Positions 1 through 7,750 of a stretch of DNA of 41,625 nt are shown here, one piece after another. A program made the translations under genes and the position numbers. This DNA is from Endotrypanum monterogeii (taxonomy: Eukaryota; Euglenozoa; Kinetoplastea; Trypanosomatida; Trypanosomatidae), in the NCBI GenBank assembly GCA_000333855.2, contig CM007320.1:1770844-1812468 (forward strand), in the 5' to 3' direction. How positions within the stretch are numbered: position 1 is the stretch's first letter; every line of letters begins with the position of its first letter. The notes under the pieces are model-generated. The model was not told the origin of the DNA. It searched no databases and saw only the letters and a list, made by a program, of their open reading frames with translations.

Positions 1-14
1 GGGTTTGAGGTGTT

Positions 15-16
<2 letters not shown>

Positions 17-78
<62 letters not shown>

Positions 79-97
79 ACACAAAAAAAAAAAAAAA
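17..97. repeat. Compound homopolymer/microsatellite: poly-C, (AC)n, poly-A
   Basis: An uninterrupted run of 48 C (17-64) is followed by (AC)9 (65-82) and 15 A (83-97). It is the longest homopolymer in the window. Such a C run can form an i-motif and its complement a G-quadruplex, but it is also a classic place for assembly error, so its exact length should not be trusted. Confidence 0.95.
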
Positions 98-145
98 GGC
101 CGAGTAAGGTTCCTCTAGGTCGTGGTGGAACTGCGCTCTTCATAG

Positions 146-256
146 AGCTGGCGTGAGGCTTGCTGCCGCAACGACCTGCAGCACGCCGCGGTCAAGGAGT
201 GGCTCGGCGTTGGCAACGGCATCAAGGTCGAAACTTTCGGTACCACCACGGGGTAG
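146..256 (+). pseudogene. Possible 3' remnant of a protein-coding gene
   Basis: A 36-codon open stretch ending in TAG at 254-256 has G or C at the third position in 30 of 36 codons and many purine-first codons, as in the true genes of this window and unlike the AT-rich spacer that follows. It contains the residues NDLQHAAVKEWLGVG. An in-frame TAG at 143-145 stops it from extending upstream, so it would be a broken or frameshifted tail of a gene lying before the poly-C run. I do not recognise the family. It could instead be part of a GC-rich repeat. Confidence 0.3.
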
Positions 257-477
257 GCGGTGTGGTTATGAAGCCTTATGGGGATGCTTCTATTTTTAGG
301 CGAGGTAAAGGGGCTACGGGAAGCGCTGTGAGAGAACCCCTTGAACACCAACAACAAAAAATAGCGAGCGTGTGCACATAGTGTATCTAATGTGTATGTG
401 TACGCCCACGCACGGCACGGCACCTCCTTTGTCCGTGCTGTTGTTCCGTTCTCCGACGGTTTCCTATTGGCTATCAT

Positions 478-1345
478 TCTCTGATGAGTCGACCCCCTTC
501 TTTGTGTGGCACCGGTGTCCCGTGCCGGCACGGTGGGGAGTCCATGGGTCTGCCGATGCTGTCCTCGAGCTGGGCTACGGGGACTTGATCCCGTTGAGCA
601 GGCCGCGTCTGTCCGCGTGTCCAAGGGGGCGTGCAGGGTGAGGGGAGAGGACTCCGTGCCCCTGCTACCGGAGACTCATTGCAGCGTCTCATCTGTCGCG
701 GTGCGGGTGGGCAGGTCATCGGCACGCGCTCCCCTTGGCCTGGTGTGGGCGGAAGCGGGAGATTGTAACGATGAATATGCCCACCCCTGAGGCAGCGGCA
801 ACGTGCTGAGGCCGGCAACGGGGCGCCGCAATGCGAGCTCCCTGTGCACCGCTCGGTGCCAGCCCTGGCCCGCGTGCTGCGCCGCTCGCCCACGCCGACG
901 ACGAGGGGCCAGGGGAGCGGGGGTGGTGGAGGAGCCTGGCGGGTGGTGGTGCTGTCCAAATGCGGGAGGCGTGGCGCCCCCTTCCCCCGAGGAACGCCAT
1001 AGCGCCCTGCAGACACCCACGTGGTGAGTTGGAACACCAGCCGGTGGCATGCGGCGGTCTGAGACGAGGATGGGATACGGGCGGCACCCCTTTCTCTGTG
1101 CAGCGTGTGCGAGGGCGGTGGCCCGAGGCTGGTCCGCGGATTTCCTGCGCTCATGCGGCGTGCGCGTCGGCGAGTGGGGGTGCTGGAGCACGACTTGCGT
1201 GTGCTCGGGCGTGCAATGGAGGAGACCTGTTGTGCGACTGGGCGCCGTAGGTGGCTCGACCGTCATGACGAGGCTATTAGCGCTGACGGAACAGAGCAGG
1301 TGTGCTCTGTCGCTGAATATATGTGGAAATATAAAAGCGCGCGCG
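478..1345. mobile_element. SIDER-like degenerate retroposon remnant
   Basis: A GC-rich island of about 870 bp sits in AT-rich, pyrimidine-rich spacer. It has overlapping open frames on both strands (up to 265 codons on the minus strand), but none gives a plausible folded protein: the translations are Arg, Pro, Ala and Cys rich. This matches the SIDER retroposons that populate 3' UTRs in Leishmania, where they affect mRNA stability and translation. The assignment rests on remembered resemblance and composition, not an alignment; orientation and exact ends are unknown. At about 870 bp it exceeds one typical SIDER (about 550 bp), so it may hold more than one unit. An 8-bp hairpin (1291-1310) lies near its right end. 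Confidence 0.5.
1291..1310. repeat. Hairpin, 8-bp stem with tetraloop
   Basis: Perfect inverted repeat ACAGAGCA (1291-1298), loop GGTG, TGCTCTGT (1303-1310), at the right end of the SIDER-like element. In RNA it would form a short stable stem-loop. Confidence 0.85.
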
Positions 1346-1746
1346 CGTGTGTAGGCGTGGGGGACTGGTTTCCCGAAGTGCTCGAATTTTCCTTTTTTTT
1401 CCGTGATCTTTGTTGTTTGTTTTTGTTTTTCTGTATTCCGCGTTACGTTGAGTTTGTAGTATTGATTTCTCAAATATATCTTTTTTTTGCCTGTTTTGCT
1501 GGCGCCTCACATGAATATCCCACAGACTTTTCAAATTATTTATACCCTTTTGTTTTGAGAGTAGTCGAGAGCATTTAGTTTATATATATTACTATACTTG
1601 CTCTTCTTGTCACTACTTTCTCTTCTTCTTTATCTATTCCCACCATTTTCTATTTAATTCCCCCCCATGTCTTGCAGGTGGTCTGTGTGTTTGTGTGTGT
1701 TTTACCGACAACGCTGCGTGTTTCTATCTAAGCTTACAGACTCATA

Positions 1747-1788
1747 TACCTACATGCATATATATATATATATATATGCATGTAGGTA
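1747..1788. repeat. Perfect 42-bp palindrome with (TA)n core
   Basis: The arms TACCTACATGCA (1747-1758) and TGCATGTAGGTA (1777-1788) are exact reverse complements and enclose an alternating TA core, so the whole 42 bp is self-complementary about 1767/1768. The match ends sharply on both sides. It can extrude a cruciform in DNA or form a long hairpin in RNA. Confidence 0.95.
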
Positions 1789-2589
1789 AACGTATGATTT
1801 TACATTTACATACATGAATATGTATAATATCTTTAACAGCTCGCACTGATAGGGCGCCTATCATGCCTTGGATCTATTATTGCGCTGCACGGCGTTTCGG
1901 GGGGGGCTGCGGAGTCTCGTACTAATTTCTTTTTGCAATCATTCGGTCGCTGCGCATGTCTAGGCACCCTCACGCATGCATGTAAGCAGAAAAGAGCTCT
2001 ATTTCTCTTCATGTTGTGTCGCATTCTTTTCACATGAATGATTATGCTGTCAAGTGGAGACAGACCCCGCAGTGCCAGGGCTCAGTGAGCGGTCAACCGG
2101 ACGCAGGAAAGCCGATATGTGGGCGGGGAACGAGTATACGCTTAATGCTTCAGGTGATATCTATTTTCGAGGTTGCCGACGACATCTTTCTCCAGAGAGA
2201 AACAAAAAAAGAGCGCTGACTGTGTGTGGGTGCGTGTTTGCGTGCATGCTCACGTGACTCCTTAGGTATCTGTACTGGTATCTGTCAATGTGCCGTTTGA
2301 AAAAAAATATTGATCTCATCCTTTTTTCATTTTTGCATGGTGTTTTCTCGTGCTTTGTTTTTCTTGCTTTCAAATGTTTTATAGTTCAAGTTGAACGAAA
2401 GGTGTGTAGCAGGTGAGAATAAAATCAAACGTGCCGAACAAGATCAAAAAATCTACAACGATGCGTATGCTTACCTGGTAAATTTTTTTTTTCGCACCTA
2501 ACTTTGGTTTCAGGAGACAGGCATTTTTTTTTTTTGTCATGCTGCAGACATGTTTTGGTTTTTCATTTCCCTGGAAAAAAGAAAGAACA

Positions 2590-2613
2590 TTACTGATGTT
2601 ACCACATCAGTAA
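2590..2613. repeat. Perfect 10-bp hairpin with TACC loop
   Basis: TTACTGATGT (2590-2599) and ACATCAGTAA (2604-2613) are exact reverse complements around a TACC tetraloop. Confidence 0.9.
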
Positions 2614-3036
2614 GTGCACACTATTCGTTTCATGCGTATACTCTTGTGCATGAGAGGCGTGTCAACCTTTCCGAGTGTGCACACATATTCCGCGAGAGAA
2701 GGTTAAAGAAATGCTCACAATGACAATAGGCGACTCATACGGGCGGTGACCGTAGTGTTGACCCGCCCTCATCGTTTTCTTTTTTGTTTGTTTGTTTTCC
2801 GCGTCCCTCCGCACTGCTCATTGCTTCGACTCCTGTTCCATCTCCTTTGGTGCTTTTTTTTTCTTCCACTCTCTCTCGCTCTTTACTTCAGTCTTGATGG
2901 GTGTCTTTCCGGTGCACCAAATCACAAGTTCATCTCCCTTACACCTCCCCCCTCCACACACAGACACGCACAAATGTATGTGCGCACTGCGTTCCGAAAT
3001 CGCAAACGTACCCCTGAGCGTCCATTCCCTATTTTC

Positions 3037-3054
3037 ACGTGATCATGATCACGT
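3037..3054. repeat. Perfect 18-bp palindrome
   Basis: ACGTGATCATGATCACGT is self-complementary with no loop (centre 3045/3046) and is followed by a T run. It could bind a dimeric protein or form a small cruciform; no function is known to me. Confidence 0.9.
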
Positions 3055-3464
3055 TTTTTTATTCGTCTCGCTTATCGAGTGTGTTTTGCCTTTGAGCCCG
3101 TCCGTCGAGCAGTAAATAATTGATTAAACAAAAATTGGAGAGAAAGTTTCATAGCAACAGAAGCGTACATACTTAGTGATCAACTGTGAATGCTTCACTC
3201 CCCTTTCACCTCCTACTTCATATTCCTGTCAATACCAAAAAAAAAAAATATATAGACAGGCAATAAATCACCCTCCGGGGCCCTTCAGCGCAGAGGCACC
3301 CCCCTCTCCCTCCCCCCTCTCCCTCCCTCCCTCGATTTTATCTACCCCGAAAAGCAGTGGATGCATTTCATCGGGCCTTGCATCTCTCAACGGGCTGCTC
3401 CCTGTTTCTCGTACCGACTTCGATTATTTTTCTCGCAGCTGCTATTCAGGTCATTTTGTTTTGT

Positions 3465-3471
<7 letters not shown>

Positions 3472-3496
<25 letters not shown>
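3472..3496. repeat. (AT)n microsatellite
   Basis: About twelve AT units in the spacer before the VIT-family gene. Confidence 0.95.
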
Positions 3497-3497
<1 letters not shown>

Positions 3498-3870
3498 CTG
3501 TGGATGGCATGAATCTGTACAGACAACGTAGCACCGCGCGCCCCTCCTTCCCTCTGAGAGGGAGAAATAGACACACACCTATGCAAGCTAGGAAAGAAGA
3601 GGATCAAAAAGTGAAGCATAATACAATACACGGCACTCGTGTGATCGTTGTTGAACGACTTCTTGGACACAAGAGGAGCCACTTTTTATTTTATCTTCTC
3701 CTCCTCGAAGATTTAATAGGATTTCGGGTTTTCTCTTTTTGTCCTTTGTTATGGATACCCTCTTCGCCACGTCGACTCTCTTCTTATGTTTCCTTTTTTT
3801 TTTTTCTCCCTTTCCTTTTTTTGTCTTTATTTTCACTGCGTGATAACTCGTTACAGATTACGCCTACACA

Positions 3871-3872
3871 GA

Positions 3873-3912
<40 letters not shown>
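3871..3912. repeat. Compound (CA)n(GA)n microsatellite
   Basis: About ten CA units run directly into about eleven GA units. The GA part puts a purine tract on the sense strand, inside an otherwise pyrimidine-rich spacer. Confidence 0.95.
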
Positions 3913-4149
3913 AGAGTAGTTGCTTGTCTCCCTACACCTTGATGAGTCAAACCCCACTAGGCCATTTACTACCAAAGTCTGCTGCTGCTCCCCCTCCCCC
4001 TCCTTTGTGCGTGTAGTATCCCATTCCCCCCCTTTTTTTTGTCCCTTTTCCCGCCCCCTTCCTTTGTTCTGCTCACTACCGTGCCTGTCTACCTTTTTGT
4101 CTGAAAGAGCGGAACATCTCTGCCGCTCCCTCGCGTGAATTACTTACAG

Positions 4150-4220
4150 CTTTTTATTTTTGCCCTCATTTTCTTCTTTCCTCACTCCCCCTTATCCTCT
4201 CCTACACCGCTTCCGTTTAG
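4150..4220 (+). promoter_or_regulatory. Polypyrimidine tract and candidate trans-splice acceptor
   Basis: A nearly pure pyrimidine stretch (4150-4215) ends at AG 4219-4220, two bases before the ATG of the VIT-family gene. That would leave almost no gene-encoded 5' UTR. The alternative is AG 4148-4149, with a polypyrimidine run further upstream, giving a 73-nt leader. The sequence alone does not decide. Confidence 0.55.
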
Positions 4221-4222
4221 CC

Positions 4223-5116
4223 ATGGCGGATGTTTTTAGTAACCGACAAAACGAGGCACGTCGTGCCTACGGCGATCCGGAAAAATCAATTGAGATTCAT
4301 GGCGCCAAAATGGAGACCTTCAACGTCGATATTCGCAAGAACGGGGCCATGCGTAATCGATCTATGGTGCTTTCCGGCTTGGCAGGCCTGTGCACCGCTG
4401 CGGGGGTCGTCGCGGTGGCTGCCGGGGCACCGCACCTGCTGCGCAATGTGCATTGCGCACCCAACTTCCCACGTCTGTTTTTTTCGATGGTGGCTGGCGG
4501 TGTGTGCGTGGCATACGTCTCCACCAGCGCCTTTTCGTTTGAGCGCACTATTTATGATCTCGAGCTGCGCCGTGAGATGTGGGAGATTGAAAATCACCTC
4601 TCCGGCGAGGTGCAGGAGATGTTGTCGATCTACAAGGGACAGGGACTCACGGAGGAGGAGGCGCTCATTGTCACCCGAATATTCGCAAGACAGAAGACGG
4701 TATTTGCCAACTTGATGATGGTTGAGGAGCTCGGCTACTCGAGACTAGAGCCGCCGACAACAAGCGAGGCGGTTATGAACGTTGGTGTCCCTGCCATGAT
4801 GGGCTTTATCATCGGAGTTTCTATTCCGATTCTTTCCTTGGCAGGTTTAATGCGTGCGATTTCTAGTGGACATGGTGGTACAGAGGAGAATGCTGCTGTC
4901 AGAGCGGTCGCCGATGTCCCCATGTTAACAACACGGACCAGAGTGCTGGGGGCAGCCATCTTCTGTGCGTGTAACGCGGCGCTGAGCTACATACAAACGG
5001 AGGTTTTTTTCGGAGCCTACGCACACGCCCCCGCTCTGATCCACACCGCGGCGTCTAACGCAGCTGGGATTGGCTCTGTGTTTGCCCTCTCTTACTTAGC
5101 TGCCCGCTGGGCATGA
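4223..5116 (+). CDS. VIT/CCC1-family transporter-like membrane protein
   Basis: This 297-residue protein has the layout of vacuolar iron transporter (VIT/CCC1) family proteins, which move Fe2+ or Mn2+ out of the cytosol into acidic organelles. Five hydrophobic segments fall near 47-70, 86-106, 187-211, 240-265 and 272-293. Between the second and third lies the family's charged domain (107-186), rich in Glu, with helices around EMWEIENHLSGEVQEML and a conserved-looking MMVEELGY stretch before TM3. These Glu residues bind metal in characterised members. The TM1 residue that is usually Asp (in an SDGL-type motif) looks like Ala54 here (SGLAGL), which makes transport uncertain. ATG 4223 (GCCATGG context) is the first in-frame ATG; the frame's upward extension to 4160 relies on TTG. 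Family call firm, substrate inferred. Confidence 0.8.
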   Translation: MADVFSNRQNEARRAYGDPEKSIEIHGAKMETFNVDIRKNGAMRNRSMVLSGLAGLCTAAGVVAVAAGAPHLLRNVHCAPNFPRLFFSMVAGGVCVAYVSTSAFSFERTIYDLELRREMWEIENHLSGEVQEMLSIYKGQGLTEEEALIVTRIFARQKTVFANLMMVEELGYSRLEPPTTSEAVMNVGVPAMMGFIIGVSIPILSLAGLMRAISSGHGGTEENAAVRAVADVPMLTTRTRVLGAAIFCACNAALSYIQTEVFFGAYAHAPALIHTAASNAAGIGSVFALSYLAARWA

Positions 5117-5617
5117 GCTAAGGGGGTGAGGGCATGCATTTGCAGCTCGCAGGTGGTTGTGTAGTAGGCGTCTTGTTAGCGACGAGGTAAAAAAAAAAAA
5201 AAACGGTAATCGGTGAAAGCCGCCCGTGTAAGCGATATCAGAGGAGGACTTGATGCAACGGGTGCTACAGAGATAGTTGCAGATACAGAGAAGGCGTGTT
5301 CACGCGCACAAAGGCACTTTACTGAGTGTGCAGACTGTCGTACGGTGACTCCGAGCCGGATCACGAAAAAAAAAAAAACGATCGGAGTGGCAAAGCTGGG
5401 CTTCTGCAGTTGTCGGAAAGAAAGCGCGTGGTACAAGTACGGTGAGAGAGCAGGCTAGGGGGGGGGGCAATACCCTGTGGCATTGCATCAGAGCACCACA
5501 CTGTCTTGCCCCGTTAATTTTTTGGTGCTTACGAACGATTTGTGTGATGAAGCAAGCTGAGTGGCTGCTTTTCCGTGTACCGAGGGTTTGACAGTAATGT
5601 CTTGCGGGGAGGTGCAA

Positions 5618-5633
5618 ATATATATATCTATAT

Positions 5634-5664
<31 letters not shown>

Positions 5665-5690
5665 TAATGTATATATAATGTATATGTATA
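5618..5690. repeat. TA-rich microsatellite cluster
   Basis: Interrupted TA repeats broken by TC, TACA and ATG-containing units. Its irregularity suggests an old, mutated tract. Confidence 0.9.
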
Positions 5691-5835
5691 GATGTATTTT
5701 TTTACCCCCTCATGATGTTTTTTTGTTTCGCTCTTGGTGTGTGGTATTATGCATTTACAACAATGAACTCGTTGGTTGACTCTGCCCTGTAGAGCTGCGA
5801 ACTCCTGGGGATTTCGTTGATGTGTGATGTGGATC

Positions 5836-5873
5836 TGTGTGTGTGTGTGTGTGTGTATGTGTGTGTGTGTGTG
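5836..5873. repeat. (GT)n microsatellite
   Basis: GT repeat with a single GTAT interruption. Confidence 0.95.
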
Positions 5874-6678
5874 AAGGGTGGGGATGCAAGCACTGTGAGG
5901 GATGTAGCAGGGGTGTGAGTGAGCGCCAAACAACAAATCGCGGCATGTGTGATGGCGCGAATAGAGGAGAAACCAGGGTAGCGAGCAAGCATCACGCTGT
6001 ATGGGGCGAGTCTCTAACTTGCGATTTCCAGCGCGAGACAGCACACACCCACAGAAGCGAAAAAAAAAAAACAATGCAGCGTGACGCCTTGTACCCCTTC
6101 CCTCCCTCCCTCCCTCCCTCCCTCCCCCCCCCCTCCCTCTCAAAAAAAAAAAAAAGAGAGAGAACTAGATCCTCTCCTGTTCGTTTCTTCTCTGACTTTC
6201 CGGTGAGGTGCTCGCTTCACTCCTCTACTGTTCCCCCTCCCCTCCCCCAGTGATGGCAGCTGGGGAGGATCCGAACGCGGTAACAGAAAAACAAGGAAAG
6301 GGAAAAAGAAGAGGGGCCAATGAGGGATCTTTGCAGTGACCAGGGCAGGTGTTTGTGCCGACCGAGACGTTGGCGAATCTGATGAGAGAACGTAGGGGTA
6401 TTTATTCGCGAGCCGCTGTGCAAGCTACCCGTATACTTTGTTTTTCGTCAAACATTACCACCTTTTCAAAGCTTCTTCACATGTGCACTTCACCAGTCGT
6501 CGATATATTGTCTTCTTTCTCGTTAAATGAATCACTCGACTATTTGTATTTAGTGGATCCCCTATGCTTCAGAGACGGGTGTGTACCTACGTCTTCCTCA
6601 TTGGAACTGTCGGCTTACTAATTTATTGTATCAGCATGCACGAGCACGCACACCCACACCCACGTACACCTACACTTG

Positions 6679-6702
6679 CACACACACACACACACACACA
6701 CA
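6679..6702. repeat. (CA)n microsatellite
   Basis: About twelve CA units, preceded by imperfect CA-rich sequence from about 6640. Confidence 0.95.
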
Positions 6703-6943
6703 GATCCACATCCACATGCTCCTACACACCATAGAAGGCTTCTGCAGCTACTTTTTTTTTTTTTGGCGCAACGGACTCAAATTAAGGTGCGGACGCCGAC
6801 CACTAAAACACAAATATCAAACAGACGACGAGGATAAAGGGAGGATATGCTCTGTCGACAAAAGATGAGGTGTATGTGAGGGTGTGCCCTTTTTTTTTCT
6901 CCTACGCGAGGAGGAAAATACCATACGTCTTTTTTTATGTTTC

Positions 6944-6946
<3 letters not shown>

Positions 6947-6975
<29 letters not shown>
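6947..6975. repeat. (TA)n microsatellite
   Basis: About fourteen TA units, followed about 20 bp later by a short GGC repeat. Confidence 0.95.
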
Positions 6976-6979
<4 letters not shown>

Positions 6980-7559
6980 CTGTTCCGTTTCTTTACGCGG
7001 CGGCGGCGGTATTGGTGGTTCTACTCGGTGACGGAACAATGCGATGACTTGAATATTTAGAGCAGTAGCACCACCACCACATCGACAGAAAATATCAATT
7101 TTTCAAATATAGAAGACGAGCTCTCACGCCTTGGAAGAACGAGTTGGCGACTGGTAACAGGCAGCGTTAGCCAATCCGCTCTCGTGGGATTTCACTTTTC
7201 CTTGCTTGAGGCACGCATGTGCATACATACTCCTGGTGTCGACGCTCCTCCTTTTCCATCTTCTTCCTTGTTTTATTTGTTCGTTTATTATTTGATGCGT
7301 TTTTATGGACTCTGGCCTCCATCATGTGACTCTTTCGTAATGAGTTTCCTTATTATTATTATTATTGAAATGCTTTCATGGACAGTGCAACCCTCCTATC
7401 GACCTCGAAGCATAAACGCAAATATATAACCATCTGCGATCAGGCAGACGTCTGTTGGTACACCCCCGCCAACATCCTCATCTTCTTCACCCACCCACCC
7501 ATTCAGACGCTCACATGTGGATAGGCTGATTTCAAAGTTCAAGTCATCAAGTATATATA

Positions 7560-7594
7560 TTCATATTTTTACATTTCTTATTTGTTCGCTCGAG
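7560..7594 (+). promoter_or_regulatory. Candidate trans-splice acceptor for UGGT
   Basis: A T-rich pyrimidine tract (about 7563-7590) is followed by AG at 7593-7594. Use of this AG would give a 5' UTR of about 157 nt to ATG 7751. No other strong tract lies closer to the gene. Confidence 0.45.
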
Positions 7595-7750
7595 AGATCT
7601 AACGTCGCGGATTGCACGCTCCATCGTGGGTCTGAAGGCGTTCCAAGGGTGGGTGTCGGTGACGAACGACTGGCGAGATAAGGTCGCTGTCACGCCAAAC
7701 CGTGAAGCTCCACGAAAGGTAGAGCTCTTACTTCAGTGGTGAGGAGTCTA

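Larger units (their letters stand above)
1346..4222. other. Spacer before the VIT-family gene; no gene seen
   Basis: About 2.9 kb of AT-rich, pyrimidine-rich DNA. The longest + strand open frame (3176-3919, 247 codons) runs through microsatellites and poly-T and encodes only low-complexity sequence, so it is not a gene. The region holds three perfect inverted repeats (1747-1788, 2590-2613, 3037-3054), a (TA)n tract (3472-3496), a compound (CA)n(GA)n tract (3871-3912) and, from about 4020, the pyrimidine-rich leader of the next gene. In a trypanosomatid it would be mostly 3' UTR of an upstream gene plus processing signals. Confidence 0.8.
5117..7750. other. Spacer between VIT-family and UGGT genes; no gene seen
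   Basis: About 2.6 kb with no credible gene; open frames are short and cross microsatellites. It contains A runs (near 5190 and 5366), a G run (5459-5467), TA-rich repeats (5618-5690), (GT)n (5836-5873), C-rich CCCT repeats (about 6100-6140), (CA)n (6679-6702), (TA)n (6947-6975) and a short ATT repeat near 7350. The last part forms the 5' leader of UGGT. Confidence 0.8.

Noticed and set aside
676..1473. Minus-strand open frame of 265 codons
   Set aside because: It lies in the GC-rich SIDER-like element, starts in AT-rich spacer and gives Arg/Pro/Ala-rich sequence with no domain; other strands and frames are equally open.
3176..3919. Plus-strand open frame of 247 codons
   Set aside because: It crosses (TA)n, (CA)n, (GA)n and poly-T tracts; the translation is low-complexity.
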